NCBI GenBank assembly: GCA_964577935.1
Contig: CAZOAJ010000004.1
Span: forward strand, 73,277 to 137,276
Direction: 5' to 3'
DNA: 64,000 bases
Origin: JABDGV01 sp964577935
GTDB lineage: Bacteria > Chlamydiota > Chlamydiia > Chlamydiales > FEN-1388
Shown here: in pieces, positions 43,843 through 53,499 of the stretch
How the letters are laid out: every line of letters begins with the position of its first letter
Position numbering within the stretch: position 1 is the first letter of the stretch
Program-made: the position numbers and the translations under genes
The notes under the pieces: model-generated
Seen by the model: only the letters and a program-made list of their open reading frames with translations
The model's database searches: none
What the model was told of the DNA's origin: nothing

Positions 43843-45840
43843 ATGTTTGGACGATTAACTATAGATGCCTTCAAGCATGATGAAGTTGCGACTGGAGGAG
43901 CTATCTCGATGGTCGTTGCAGCGATCTTCATAATTGCTTTTATAACATACACAGGCCGCTGGAAATGGATTTGGAAAGAATGGTTTACATCTCTGGATCC
44001 AAAAAAGATTGGAGCAATGTACATCATTGTAGCTTCTGTCATGCTCGTAAAAGGATTTATGGATGCAGGCATGATGCGTGTCCAACAGGCACTATCTGCT
44101 GGTGATTGCCATGGTTTTTTGTCTGCTGACCACTTTCAACAGGTTTTTTCAGCTCATGGCACGAGCATGATATTTTTTGTTGCCATGGGATTTGTGTTTG
44201 GTCTCATGAATTTAATAATACCCCTCCAAATAGGCGCTCGCGATGTAGCCTTTCCATTTCTTAATTCGGTCAGTCTATGGTTCTTCGTAACCGGAGCTCT
44301 TCTAGTTAATTTATCCCTAGCCATAGGTGAATTTTCAGCGGCTGGTTGGCTAGCATATCCCCCACTTGCAGGAACAGAATATAATCCAGGTGTTGGAGTT
44401 GACTACTGGATTTGGAGTCTACAAATCGCAGGAGCCGGAAGTCTGCTTTCGGGAATTAATTTTTTAGTCACAATAATCAAGATGCGTTGTCCTGGTATGA
44501 CGCTTATGAAAATGCCTATATTTGTTTGGAGTGCCTTAGGAAGTTTAATCCTGATCGTTTTTGCATTCCCTATTTTGACAGTTACGCTTGGACTCCTCTC
44601 TTTAGATCGCCTCATGGGCATGCATTTTTTTACTCCTGATTTTGGCGGCAACCCAATGATGTTTATTAACCTGATTTGGGCATGGGGGCACCCTGAAGTG
44701 TATATTCTTGTACTTCCAGCATTTGGAATATTTTCTGAAGTAGTTGCTACTTTTTCACAAAAGCGGCTATTTGGCTATGTATCGATGGTTTGGGCACTTG
44801 CTGCAATTACTTTTCTCTCCTTTATCGTCTGGGTACATCACTTCTTTACGATGGGAGCAGGCCCAAATGTCAATTCGTTCTTTGGCATCATGACCATGCT
44901 GATTGCTGTACCTACAGGAGTAAAGATCTTTAATTGGCTCTTTACGATGTATCGAGGAAGAATCATCTTTAAGACTCCGATGCTATGGTTTATAGGATTT
45001 GTCGTAGCTTTTACCACAGGAGGGATGACTGGCGTGCTTCTATCGGTTCCTCCAGTCGATTTTCAAGTACACAATAGCCTCTTCTTAATAGCGCACTTTC
45101 ATTCCACTATAATTGGAGGAGTCTTATTCGGCTTCTTTGCTGGAATCACCTACTGGTTTCCGAAATTCACTGGAATTAAACTTAATGAAAAACTCGGTCG
45201 CTATGCCTTTTGGTTTTGGCTTATTGGCTTTATAGTCGCCTTTATGCCTCTCTATATTCTCGGTTTTATGGGAGCTACCCGTCGTTTAGACCATTACGAA
45301 GCCTCTTTGGGCTGGCAGCCCCTATTTATAGTTGCAGCAATCGGATTTGGCATTATCAGCCTAGGAATCTTTTTTCAGGTTCTTCAGATTCTTGTGAGTA
45401 TTAAACAGAAAAGACAAAACATGGACATAACAGGTGATCCGTGGAATGGTCGTACTCTTGAATGGTCCACATCTTCTCCACCGCCCTTTTATAACTTTGC
45501 ATTTATCCCTGAAGTCCATGAACGAGATGCATTCTGGGCGATGAAAAAGACCTCTGCATCGGAGGCTTCAACTCAGAAATCTACACATTTCTCCTATCAA
45601 GATATCCATATGCCTAAAAATAGCCCTATGGGTGTTCTTATCGGCGGATTTAGCTTCATTTTTGGCTTTGCCATCATCTGGCATATTACGTGGATGGCCG
45701 TCATAGGTCTTTTAGGGATAATTACCTGCACGATTATACGACTATCTGATGATGATCCTGACTACTACGTACCTGCCAAAGAAGTAGAAAGTATAGAAGT
45801 AGAATTCAGAACAAGAAAGGAATCGGCATGTCAGAAGTAG
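43843..45840 (+). CDS. cyoB: Cytochrome bo3-type quinol oxidase subunit I
   Basis: The 665-aa catalytic subunit of a heme-copper oxidase. CuB and cross-linked His-Tyr are in WAWGHPEVYILVLPAFG; the CuB histidine pair is WVHHFFTMG; heme ligands are in SAHGTSMIFFVAMGF and LIAHFHSTIIGG. About 14-15 membrane helices. It reduces O2 to water with proton pumping. Overlaps cyoC by 13 nt. Confidence 0.98.
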   Translation: MFGRLTIDAFKHDEVATGGAISMVVAAIFIIAFITYTGRWKWIWKEWFTSLDPKKIGAMYIIVASVMLVKGFMDAGMMRVQQALSAGDCHGFLSADHFQQVFSAHGTSMIFFVAMGFVFGLMNLIIPLQIGARDVAFPFLNSVSLWFFVTGALLVNLSLAIGEFSAAGWLAYPPLAGTEYNPGVGVDYWIWSLQIAGAGSLLSGINFLVTIIKMRCPGMTLMKMPIFVWSALGSLILIVFAFPILTVTLGLLSLDRLMGMHFFTPDFGGNPMMFINLIWAWGHPEVYILVLPAFGIFSEVVATFSQKRLFGYVSMVWALAAITFLSFIVWVHHFFTMGAGPNVNSFFGIMTMLIAVPTGVKIFNWLFTMYRGRIIFKTPMLWFIGFVVAFTTGGMTGVLLSVPPVDFQVHNSLFLIAHFHSTIIGGVLFGFFAGITYWFPKFTGIKLNEKLGRYAFWFWLIGFIVAFMPLYILGFMGATRRLDHYEASLGWQPLFIVAAIGFGIISLGIFFQVLQILVSIKQKRQNMDITGDPWNGRTLEWSTSSPPPFYNFAFIPEVHERDAFWAMKKTSASEASTQKSTHFSYQDIHMPKNSPMGVLIGGFSFIFGFAIIWHITWMAVIGLLGIITCTIIRLSDDDPDYYVPAKEVESIEVEFRTRKESACQK

Positions 45841-46442
45841 TGGTAAGCGCACAAACACACCACGTAGCACATCATGAAGAGAGCACTGCTAAGACCCTAT
45901 TTGGATTCTGGGTCTATATCATGACTGACTGTGTTTTATTTTCGATACTCTTCGCAACCTATGCAGTTCTCCATAATGGGACATTTGGAGGGCCTACATC
46001 AAAAGAGTTATTTAGCCTTCCATTCGCCCTGACCGAGACTCTTATACTTCTTACGAGCAGCTTCACTTGCGGCTTAGTTATGCTCATGGCAGTGAAACTG
46101 AAGACATCAAAAACTCTCCTCTGGCTTGCAGTTACATTTTCACTTGGAGCTCTTTTTTTAGCTTTAGAATTGAATGAGTTTCAGCAGCTAGTGCTTGAGG
46201 GAAATAGTTGGCAGCGAAGTGCGTTTTTATCTTCTTATTTTACTCTTGTAGGAACACATGGGTTACATATCACCATCGGTCTTTTATGGATCATTGTCAT
46301 GGCGGCTCAAATCGTTCGTGGAGGCATGACCCCTATTCGACTTAGAAGACTGACATGCTTTAGCTTGTTTTGGCATTTTTTAGATGTAGTTTGGATCTTC
46401 ATATTTACAGTTGTGTACTTGATGGGAGCTCAAATAGCATGA
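45828..46442 (+). CDS. cyoC: Cytochrome bo3-type quinol oxidase subunit III
   Basis: A 204-aa five-helix membrane subunit (FGFWVYIMTDCVLFSILFATY at the start; FLSSYFTLVGTHGLHITIGLLW and LFWHFLDVVWIFIFTVVYL at the end). The HGLHI and WHFLDVVW motifs are conserved in CyoC/CoxC. It stabilises subunit I. Overlaps cyoB upstream and cyoD downstream (ATGA). Confidence 0.96.
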   Translation: MSEVVVSAQTHHVAHHEESTAKTLFGFWVYIMTDCVLFSILFATYAVLHNGTFGGPTSKELFSLPFALTETLILLTSSFTCGLVMLMAVKLKTSKTLLWLAVTFSLGALFLALELNEFQQLVLEGNSWQRSAFLSSYFTLVGTHGLHITIGLLWIIVMAAQIVRGGMTPIRLRRLTCFSLFWHFLDVVWIFIFTVVYLMGAQIA

Positions 46443-46825
46443 AGTACGAATCTGATGCGCATGATGTAGCGAGCAATATGAATCATGGAACCCTGAAATC
46501 GTATGTGATTGGGTTCGTTCTTTCCATTATATTGACTCTTGTAGCTTATTATTTCGTTCTCTACAGGATCTTACTCGGCTGGCCATTAGCATTCACACTT
46601 TGTGGGTTCGGCATTTTACAAGCCCTTGTTCAACTCATCTTCTTTATCCATCTTGATAAAGAGGCAAAGCCTCGATGGAACTTCATCGCATTTCTTTTCA
46701 TGGTCATGGTTATTGTGATTTTGGTAGGTGGTTCACTGTGGATCATGTACCACTTAACTGAACGTACAATGTCTGAAACTGAAATGACGAATTACATGCT
46801 TCGTCAGGCCGGAGTCCAAAAATAA
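46439..46825 (+). CDS. cyoD: Cytochrome bo3-type quinol oxidase subunit IV
   Basis: A 128-aa three-helix subunit (SYVIGFVLSIILTLVAYYFVL, LVQLIFFIHLDKEAKPRWN, FLFMVMVIVILVGGSLWIM). The FFIHL and PRWN motifs are typical. The start at 46439 forms an ATGA overlap with cyoC, so an upstream in-frame ATG at 46370 is not needed. Confidence 0.93.
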   Translation: MKYESDAHDVASNMNHGTLKSYVIGFVLSIILTLVAYYFVLYRILLGWPLAFTLCGFGILQALVQLIFFIHLDKEAKPRWNFIAFLFMVMVIVILVGGSLWIMYHLTERTMSETEMTNYMLRQAGVQK

Positions 46826-46854
46826 CATATCAATCGACAAGGCATTATTCGACT

Positions 46855-47706
46855 GTGATCAAACATTACTTTGCTTTAATTAAACCTGGAATCATCTTTG
46901 GAAATGCTGTAACTGCTGCAGGGGGATTTGCTCTCGCTTCAAAGGGAGATGTCCATTGGGAGCTTCTTTTTGCTATGCTCCTTGGCCTTTCATGCATTAT
47001 AGGGAGCGCTTGTACTCTTAACAACTGTATGGATGTTGAAATTGATGCTAAAATGTCAAGAACTCAACAAAGACCTTTAGTCAAAAAGATAATTTCAATA
47101 CACCAAGCTATTTTTTTTGCCCTCCTTCTTGGATCATTTGGATCGATTGAATTGGCATTTTCCACGAACTTATTGACTATGAATCTTGCCCTCAGCGGCC
47201 TCTTTATGTATGTAGTCATTTATGGCATCTCAAAATACCACACAACGTATGGAACTCTTATAGGAAGCATCGCAGGAGCAATCCCCCCATTAGTTGGATA
47301 CTGCGCTGTAAGCAATGATTTAAATATGGGAGCTCTTCTTCTCTTTTTAATCATCGTCTTTTGGCAAATGCCCCATTTCTACGCTATCGCCATATATCGA
47401 AAAGAGGATTACGCAAGAGCAAAGCTTCCGATTTTACCCCTCATACGAGGCATAAAACGAACAAAGATAGCTATGTTACTCTATACAATTGCCTTTATTT
47501 GCGCAGCCCTATCACTTACCCTCTATGGGTATACGGGATCCTATTACCTTGTTGCAATTTTGTTGTTTGGAGGAACGTGGCTTGCATTATCCATCAAAGG
47601 TTTTTGGGCGCCCAATGACATACTTTGGGCACGTCAGATGTTTATTTTCTCTCTCATACTTGTAATGACGACATCAATAATGATGTCGATCAATTCAGTT
47701 GCATAA
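46855..47706 (+). CDS. cyoE: Heme O synthase (protoheme IX farnesyltransferase)
   Basis: A 283-aa UbiA-type prenyltransferase that converts heme B to heme O for the oxidase. The first aspartate-rich motif is NNCMDVEIDAKMSRT(QQ)RP, and the second loop is FYAIAIYRKEDYARAKLP; HTTYGTLIGSIAGAIPPLVGY is characteristic. The start codon is GTG. Last gene of the operon. Confidence 0.95.
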   Translation: MIKHYFALIKPGIIFGNAVTAAGGFALASKGDVHWELLFAMLLGLSCIIGSACTLNNCMDVEIDAKMSRTQQRPLVKKIISIHQAIFFALLLGSFGSIELAFSTNLLTMNLALSGLFMYVVIYGISKYHTTYGTLIGSIAGAIPPLVGYCAVSNDLNMGALLLFLIIVFWQMPHFYAIAIYRKEDYARAKLPILPLIRGIKRTKIAMLLYTIAFICAALSLTLYGYTGSYYLVAILLFGGTWLALSIKGFWAPNDILWARQMFIFSLILVMTTSIMMSINSVA

Positions 47707-47765
47707 CCTTAAGATGGTTCTTGGAAAGGATTTACATTTATCAGAGTACTTGGGGTTCATATAAT

Positions 47766-48779
47766 ATGATGATAAAACAATTCATTACCGTGTGTTTACT
47801 TTGCGCTTCCATAAGTACAGTCGACATAAAAGCAATCGAGCCCAAAAAAGATTGCAGCACCAAAAAACTTATCCGAAAACCACTCGTCTCCCATCATAGA
47901 TTTTATTGGACAACAGGCCCGAGAGGTCCTCAAGGACGAACTGGGCCAAGAGGCCCTGAAGGGATACAAGGACCCGCAGGAATTGCAGGAGCACCTGGAA
48001 TTGGCACTACTGGAGCAACAGGAGCTGATGGTAAAGATGGAGCTACAGGCGCTACCGGAGCAACTGGAACTCAGGGCATAGCAGGAGCCACGGGAACAAC
48101 AGGGGTTAAGGGGGCAACTGGAAGCACTGGTGCGACAGGGCCCCAAGGCGTAGCAGGATCACCAGGAGCTACAGGCGCTACCGGTGCAACTGGGACTCAG
48201 GGTATAGCAGGAGCCACGGGAACAACCGGGGTTAAGGGAGCAACTGGAAGCACTGGTGCGACAGGGCCCCAAGGCGTAGCAGGATCACCAGGAAATACAG
48301 GCCCAGCTGGAGCCTCTTTTTCATCGTCATATGTATATGGCAACAATTTCAATGATCAAAGCGAACTTATATTAAAACAAGGAAAAGCAGGATTCATCCC
48401 CTTGCCAGTCATCATCCAAAAAAAGAATTTCGCACAGACCGACCAATTTACTTACCGAGCTCTTGAGAGTGGAGTCTATTTTCTAAGTTTGGATACAAAG
48501 GTAACCACTTCAGAATCCAGTGGAAAAACAGACAACCTCTCATTTCTATTTACAATCAATGGATTTGACATACAAAAAACTCAATCGCTCATAACTATCC
48601 CCTCAAGGTCGACGAATATGGCAATCAACCTTCAATACATGATTCCTTTACACGCAGGAGACAGCCTCTCCATCAAAGCGGCACCCATCGATTGTACCGT
48701 ACAGTTTTCGTCAACAGCAGGACAAAATATATATAATCGAGCATTAAGCCTTATTAAAATTGATGAGATTACTGAATAG
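47766..48779 (+). CDS. Third exported collagen-like protein
   Basis: A 337-aa protein. The true start is the ATG at 47766 followed by a signal peptide (QFITVCLLCASISTVDIKA); an upstream in-frame ATG (47625) lies inside cyoE. A basic linker precedes ~115 residues of Gly-X-Y (GPRGPQGRTGPRGPEGIQGP...), including an almost exact duplicated 42-residue unit. The C-terminal ~150 residues form a beta-rich C1q/TNF-like head (YRALESGVYFLSLDTKV, NLQYMIPLHAGDSLSIKA). No Shine-Dalgarno is obvious. Starts 60 nt after the oxidase operon. Confidence 0.9.
   Translation: MMIKQFITVCLLCASISTVDIKAIEPKKDCSTKKLIRKPLVSHHRFYWTTGPRGPQGRTGPRGPEGIQGPAGIAGAPGIGTTGATGADGKDGATGATGATGTQGIAGATGTTGVKGATGSTGATGPQGVAGSPGATGATGATGTQGIAGATGTTGVKGATGSTGATGPQGVAGSPGNTGPAGASFSSSYVYGNNFNDQSELILKQGKAGFIPLPVIIQKKNFAQTDQFTYRALESGVYFLSLDTKVTTSESSGKTDNLSFLFTINGFDIQKTQSLITIPSRSTNMAINLQYMIPLHAGDSLSIKAAPIDCTVQFSSTAGQNIYNRALSLIKIDEITE
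48042..48293 (+). repeat. Tandem 126-bp duplication inside collagen-like gene
   Basis: Two in-frame 126-nt units (48042-48167 and 48168-48293) differ at only a few positions and encode the same 42 residues, beginning ATGATGATGTQG and ending PQGVAGSPG. A recent expansion or recombination event is likely. Confidence 0.9.
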
Positions 48780-48791
48780 CAGGTATCTAAC

Positions 48792-49808
48792 TCAAAGAAC
48801 CACATTGGCATGACTTAACTGTTTTTCAAATCCAGATAGAGTCAAAGCTCCACCTGAATGGATGATGAGAACATTTCCTCTAATTTCAGAGTTATGAGCT
48901 ATCTGATTTTTTATCTCGTAAAAAAGCTTTGCTGAGTAGATCGGATCAAGGAGAACCCCCTCATTCTTAGCTATGTGGGAAATGAAATTAAATATAGTTC
49001 TGTTTGTAGCTCCAAACGATGCAGCATTCGTTGGATAGATCGATGCAAACGAAGAAATAGATGACAAGTGGGAAGAAAAATCTTCTCCTACCCATTTTTT
49101 GAAGTCTGATTGAAGTTGCTGTACTCTTTTGATAAAGGATTCTTCATTATCTGCAAGATGCAGAAAATGACACTTACACTCTTTCTTCAATAAAGTCATT
49201 CCAAGAAGTAAAGCCGCGGCGGAAAGTCCCGTTCCAACTTCCATAACAACATGATCAAAGGAAAGTCCTAATTGTTTCTCATTACGGATAATATCCATGG
49301 GCAGGGAAAGAGCTCCAAGGAATGCAGGAAAAAGAAATGCACCTTCAGGAATGATAATCGAATTATGGTGCGACTGTTGATACTCTTCTACTATCCGCTC
49401 GATATTAAGCCAGTCGGTTTTTGATATCCACTTCATCGAGGATGAAGGAAGCAAGGTCTCAAGAAAAAGAAAGTTTCCCTGAGATGCTTGCGGCCTCGGA
49501 CCCTTTAAAAAAAGAGTTGGCTGCAAGCCCTCTTCAATGAGAAGTTGAGTGATAGAGAGAACATGATTCGAAAATGCTCCTCCAATCACCAGAACTTCCT
49601 TAAATCCCTTCTGAAGAATATAAGGGATGAGAGTGCGGTATTTACGAAATTTGCAGCCCGAAATACCAAATCCGAGCTCATCATCACGCTTCACAAAGAA
49701 TCCTTCTGGAAATGACCGTAATCGATGCACTCTCGAAGTAATGGGATAATCTTTTTGAGGATATTCAAAAAGTTTACTCTGCAAAAAATTAAAAACCTTT
49801 AAATCCAC
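48792..49808 (-). CDS. PLP enzyme, D-cysteine desulfhydrase/ACC deaminase family
   Basis: A 338-aa fold-type II PLP enzyme. The lysine motif is SGCKFRKYRTLI, matching the GNKxRKL site, and the substrate/cofactor motif is GGAFSNHVLSITQLL. VMEVGTGLSAAALLLG near the middle is the phosphate-binding region, and the C-terminus has LIIHSGGALTLSGF. Members deaminate D-cysteine or 1-aminocyclopropane-1-carboxylate. The exact substrate is unclear. Convergent with the collagen-like gene. Confidence 0.88.
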   Translation of the reverse strand: MDLKVFNFLQSKLFEYPQKDYPITSRVHRLRSFPEGFFVKRDDELGFGISGCKFRKYRTLIPYILQKGFKEVLVIGGAFSNHVLSITQLLIEEGLQPTLFLKGPRPQASQGNFLFLETLLPSSSMKWISKTDWLNIERIVEEYQQSHHNSIIIPEGAFLFPAFLGALSLPMDIIRNEKQLGLSFDHVVMEVGTGLSAAALLLGMTLLKKECKCHFLHLADNEESFIKRVQQLQSDFKKWVGEDFSSHLSSISSFASIYPTNAASFGATNRTIFNFISHIAKNEGVLLDPIYSAKLFYEIKNQIAHNSEIRGNVLIIHSGGALTLSGFEKQLSHANVVL

Positions 49809-49958
49809 TGAACTTATTCGCTTATATTAAATGTATTACATGAGCACAAACCATATCGAAAACAACTTTTGGTCTACAGAGGAAAAGAGACAGAAAGAAG
49901 ATTGAACACATCACATCAAGAGCTATCCCCCATATCGTTTGACCTAAGGTTTTGATTT

Positions 49959-49988
49959 TTGATATTAAATATTGTTTAACAATAAAAT
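49959..49988 (+). promoter_or_regulatory. Sigma70-type promoter for serine hydrolase gene
   Basis: TTGATA (49959-49964), an 18-nt spacer, and TAAAAT (49983-49988), 35 nt upstream of the ATG at 50023. Both elements match five of six consensus positions. Confidence 0.55.
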
Positions 49989-50022
49989 GTTTGGGGTTTT
50001 CTAAAGATCGAGACCTTTACGG

Positions 50023-51183
50023 ATGTTGAAAATTGCTCCTAAGCTAACGTTCGCTCTTATCCTGCAAGCTTCTCTCATTGGAGCTGTTCATCATCTATAC
50101 AAAGTAGATGATCCTGCTCATACGATTATAGAAAATATGATCATTCCTTTTATCAATGACAACAAAATACCAGGCCTCGCAATTGCAACCTACGTAGATC
50201 AAAAAGACTCTATATTATGCTATGGGCTCTCTAACAAAAAACATCAAACACCTATTACTCAAGATACACTCTTTGAAATTGGGTCTGTTACAAAGGTTTT
50301 CACAGCCACAGAGCTTGCTTTAGAAGTACTTCAAAATCGGATGTATCTCGACAATTCAATTACTGAATATGTGCCCACGTTAAGAAAAACAAGTCCAATC
50401 GTGAATGTAACACTTCTTCAATTGGCTACGCACACATCAAGCCTACCTCGGGTTGCACCAAAACAGAATGTAAATCACAAGTACACTCGAGGAGATCTCA
50501 TACACTTTATAAATACATGGACGCCGCAATATCCAATTGGATCACATTATCTTTATTCGAATTTAGCTTTTGGCCTTTTAGGATTTGCTCTCGAAAACAT
50601 TGAGGAAAAATCATATCAGATGGTGATCCGGAAGGACATTTGCACACCTCTTGGAATGACTTCGACATGGACAGATGTTCCGAATTATCTTATGAAAAAT
50701 CTTGCCACGGGATACTCAGCAATAGGAGTTCCTATCAAATTTCCATGGAAAGTAATTTGGAAGGGATCCGGAGCCCTTCGTTCTTCACCAAAAGATATGT
50801 TACAATTCCTAAAGGCAAATCTTGGAGTTTTTGGCCCAAGCAGGCTTAAGGATGCTATGCAATTGGCTCAAAAATCATTTTTTATCGCGAATGATAAACT
50901 CTCTCTCGGGCTTGCCTGGCAAAGATCCCTTGATAAGGGAATTCTTATTATCGATAAGGATGGAGCCGTTCCCGGCTTTTCTACATATATCGGTATGATC
51001 CCATCAAACAAAATTGGAATAGTCATTTGTATAAATAGGCGCGAAAAGGGAATAACTCAACTAGGCAGAAAAATTCTGCTTAGTCTACTCAAAAATAAGG
51101 TCCAGGTCACGCCTACAAATATAAAAAAACCACCGATATTTCTCTTGAATCCAAAAATTCTACTCTCCAATCAATCGATTTAA
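50023..51183 (+). CDS. Beta-lactamase-family serine hydrolase (class C-like)
   Basis: A 386-aa protein with a probable signal segment (KLTFALILQASLIGAVH). The S-x-x-K motif is Ser88-Val-Thr-Lys91 (IGSVTKVFTA), the Y-x-N motif is Tyr177-Ser-Asn179, and a late GAVPGFSTY stands at the KTG position. The family includes AmpC, D-aminopeptidases, esterases and penicillin-binding enzymes; a role in peptidoglycan or ester hydrolysis in the periplasm fits. The true substrate is unknown. Confidence 0.9.
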   Translation: MLKIAPKLTFALILQASLIGAVHHLYKVDDPAHTIIENMIIPFINDNKIPGLAIATYVDQKDSILCYGLSNKKHQTPITQDTLFEIGSVTKVFTATELALEVLQNRMYLDNSITEYVPTLRKTSPIVNVTLLQLATHTSSLPRVAPKQNVNHKYTRGDLIHFINTWTPQYPIGSHYLYSNLAFGLLGFALENIEEKSYQMVIRKDICTPLGMTSTWTDVPNYLMKNLATGYSAIGVPIKFPWKVIWKGSGALRSSPKDMLQFLKANLGVFGPSRLKDAMQLAQKSFFIANDKLSLGLAWQRSLDKGILIIDKDGAVPGFSTYIGMIPSNKIGIVICINRREKGITQLGRKILLSLLKNKVQVTPTNIKKPPIFLLNPKILLSNQSI

Positions 51184-51192
51184 TACCACGTA

Positions 51193-52686
51193 CTATTTAA
51201 ATCGAAGATGGGAAAAGCTACTTGTGTTTCCACTTGAGTCGACTGCTCGAATCTTGTACTTATGATTCAGCTTCCTTTTGTATAGGCTCAGGTGATGTTT
51301 ATAGAAGGATGTCGGATGAAGCCTCTTTTTAAAGAGACGACGCGCATCAGCTTGAATTGTATCAATGTGCTTATGTCCCTTGAATATCTGATATTCCCGT
51401 ACGTTAGATGAGGTGCTTGCTCGCCATGTTGCACGAAGCTTGATCGGGCTCGTTTTGTGAGACAACACCCCTCGAAAGCGCCTTGGGCGATCAACCTTTA
51501 TTGGTGGTGGTGGAGTTCTTCGATATACTGCATAGTACCCATCCTGAGTAGATGCAAGTCCGATCCAAGAAATAAAAAAAGCATTATCATTAACACTATA
51601 CGAGTTTGTAACAAATCCAAAGTCTGAAACCCCTGGTAAATTGGGGATCAACATTGGAGAAACTATAACACTTCCAGAGCCGCTGTAAATCGCGCATTGA
51701 CTATTACCCTCGATTCCCTCCCATGTGAGGAAGTATTCATTATTTTGAGAGTTATATGAAGTATTTACACTCCCATAGTTATAAAAACTTACAGCATCAG
51801 AAAATAAAGTAGCCTCCTTAACAGGTGCCCCTGAACCATCGTATATCGTGAAATACCCTCTATTAAAAATATCATTCCACGCGATCAAATACTGATTGTC
51901 ACTTGAGTTAAAGCTACTTGAAACAATGGCCGCATTAATAGAGCTTACGCTAGGAATTAAAGTCGCTGCCTTGTTCACTGTTCCGTTGGCATTATATATA
52001 GCAAAATATGGGTTGCCATCATTTGCTCCCTGCCAGGTAAAAAAATAGTGGTTATTTATCGAGTTATAGGAAACTGATATGTTGTAGCCTCCATTTGCAT
52101 TAACAGCGCTCCCTGCTATTTCTGTTGTCGGAACAACTATATTCCCCAACCCATCTACGACAGCAAAATACCCTAGACCTGCAACAGAAGCCCATGTCAA
52201 CACATATTGATTATTAATGCTATTGTAGCAGCAAAGAACCAAACTATTTGCCTGATCTCCATCTAAATTTTCTAACCCGATCGGCCCAATGATACTACTG
52301 CCATTTTGATCGAGTATATTAAACCAAGCTCGAACTACATCACTTTGTCCGAGATAAGAAATCAAAAACTCATTGCGAACGGCATTATAACAGCTGATAG
52401 GCATTGTAAAGGGATTAACAGGACCTGAGGAATTACTCACCAGAAGAACGGGATCACTTAATAAATTGCTATTTGGGCTGTACAGAGAATAATAGATAGA
52501 GCCCGATATCCATCCGACAAAAAACTGATTTGTCTGCGTGTTAAAGCACGAGTAGGGTGGAGCGCCTACCGTATTGCCCCCGTTCGCGATGGAGGCAGTA
52601 GGTCCTAAGGTATCTGCCCGAAAACTTGAGCAATAAAATAGGAGGAGGGCACATACATAAAGGATCAAACAACGATATTGCAGCAT
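51193..52686 (-). CDS. Exported beta-repeat protein with C-terminal fibronectin-like domain
   Basis: A ~497-aa protein with a signal peptide (CLILYVCALLLFYCSSFRA). The body has ~7 repeats of ~50 residues with a common strand core YNSxNNxYFxTW (YNSINNQYVLTW, YNSINNHYFFTW, FNSSDNQYLIAW, YNSQNNEYFLTW), consistent with a beta-propeller. The last ~100 residues (LRATWRASTSSNVREYQIFK ... HKYKIRAVDSSGNTS) resemble a fibronectin type III domain. A TTG at 52725 would add 13 residues; ATG 52686 starts the signal peptide. Possibly surface exposed; function unknown. Confidence 0.7.
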   Translation of the reverse strand: MLQYRCLILYVCALLLFYCSSFRADTLGPTASIANGGNTVGAPPYSCFNTQTNQFFVGWISGSIYYSLYSPNSNLLSDPVLLVSNSSGPVNPFTMPISCYNAVRNEFLISYLGQSDVVRAWFNILDQNGSSIIGPIGLENLDGDQANSLVLCCYNSINNQYVLTWASVAGLGYFAVVDGLGNIVVPTTEIAGSAVNANGGYNISVSYNSINNHYFFTWQGANDGNPYFAIYNANGTVNKAATLIPSVSSINAAIVSSSFNSSDNQYLIAWNDIFNRGYFTIYDGSGAPVKEATLFSDAVSFYNYGSVNTSYNSQNNEYFLTWEGIEGNSQCAIYSGSGSVIVSPMLIPNLPGVSDFGFVTNSYSVNDNAFFISWIGLASTQDGYYAVYRRTPPPPIKVDRPRRFRGVLSHKTSPIKLRATWRASTSSNVREYQIFKGHKHIDTIQADARRLFKKRLHPTSFYKHHLSLYKRKLNHKYKIRAVDSSGNTSSFSHLRFK

Positions 52687-52837
52687 CTTCAATTCAGAAA
52701 GTACTAAGAAACCAACCAATAGCAAATAATTGTTATTGTTGACAAATACAGCTGGGTAAGCAAAACGCCACTATTATTCCCAAATTGAATGCGACTTCTC
52801 TTTGATCTTATACTTTTGTTAGAACTTATGAGGTATT

Positions 52838-53437
52838 CTATCGGCTTTGTATGGCGACATATACATCCACTTTTTTAGGTGATTCCGAGATAAAATTTTC
52901 TCCATATACCTCATAATCTCCGCTATATGTACGGTCCAAATCTGTTTGCCAAATTGCTCCCCAAGTTTCAATTAAACTTTTAGGGTGCTCTCCAATAGCA
53001 CGATATAAAGCATATGTACCGCCCGGAATAACTTTAGTTACCAAGCCTTCAGGAACGTTATCAAGGGAAGAGACGGGACAGCCAATTATAGTCGTGTATG
53101 GCTGTGTATAATCACCTTCATAATCGCAATACAGAGCAATGACCTCATCAGAGACCTTATTTGGAATTTGACCCGCTATATTTTCGCTATAAAACCTAGC
53201 CCAGAGTCGAGGAATGTCGAGTGGCGCGGCTTCAGCAGTATTAGAGGTGCGACATTCAATGCCCACTATCATCAGTGATGGCTTCTCGATTACAATATAC
53301 TTATCCATGGCTCTTCCCTCTACAATTTGACCTTGACCCGAGGAAAGAGTAGTCAGAGGGCTGATAAAGCAAGTAGTTATAAGAAGATTTGAAACAAGGA
53401 TAGATGCAAAAACCTGTGAAGCGATTCCATTTCTCAT
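52838..53437 (-). CDS. GyrI-like effector-binding domain protein
   Basis: A ~199-aa protein whose last ~155 residues match the AraC-type effector-binding/GyrI-like domain: YIVIEKPSLMIVGIECRT, IPRLWARFY, the GCPVSSLDNVPEG strand, VIPGGTYALYRAIGEHP and a C-terminal FEIYxE-like YEVYGENF. The domain binds small molecules and is often stand-alone. The N-terminal ~45 residues look like a signal peptide (ASQVFASILVSNLLITTCF). The domain alone could also start at ATG 53308, which has a GAGGGA ribosome site, so export is uncertain. Confidence 0.78.
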   Translation of the reverse strand: MRNGIASQVFASILVSNLLITTCFISPLTTLSSGQGQIVEGRAMDKYIVIEKPSLMIVGIECRTSNTAEAAPLDIPRLWARFYSENIAGQIPNKVSDEVIALYCDYEGDYTQPYTTIIGCPVSSLDNVPEGLVTKVIPGGTYALYRAIGEHPKSLIETWGAIWQTDLDRTYSGDYEVYGENFISESPKKVDVYVAIQSR

Positions 53438-53499
53438 TTGATTCAACTTATATTTTATCTGCTTAATAAAGACCTCTGAACATCACTCTGTTCTCTGCC

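Noticed and set aside
47625..47765. N-terminal extension of the third collagen-like gene
   Set aside because: Lies inside cyoE; the signal peptide begins at 47766.
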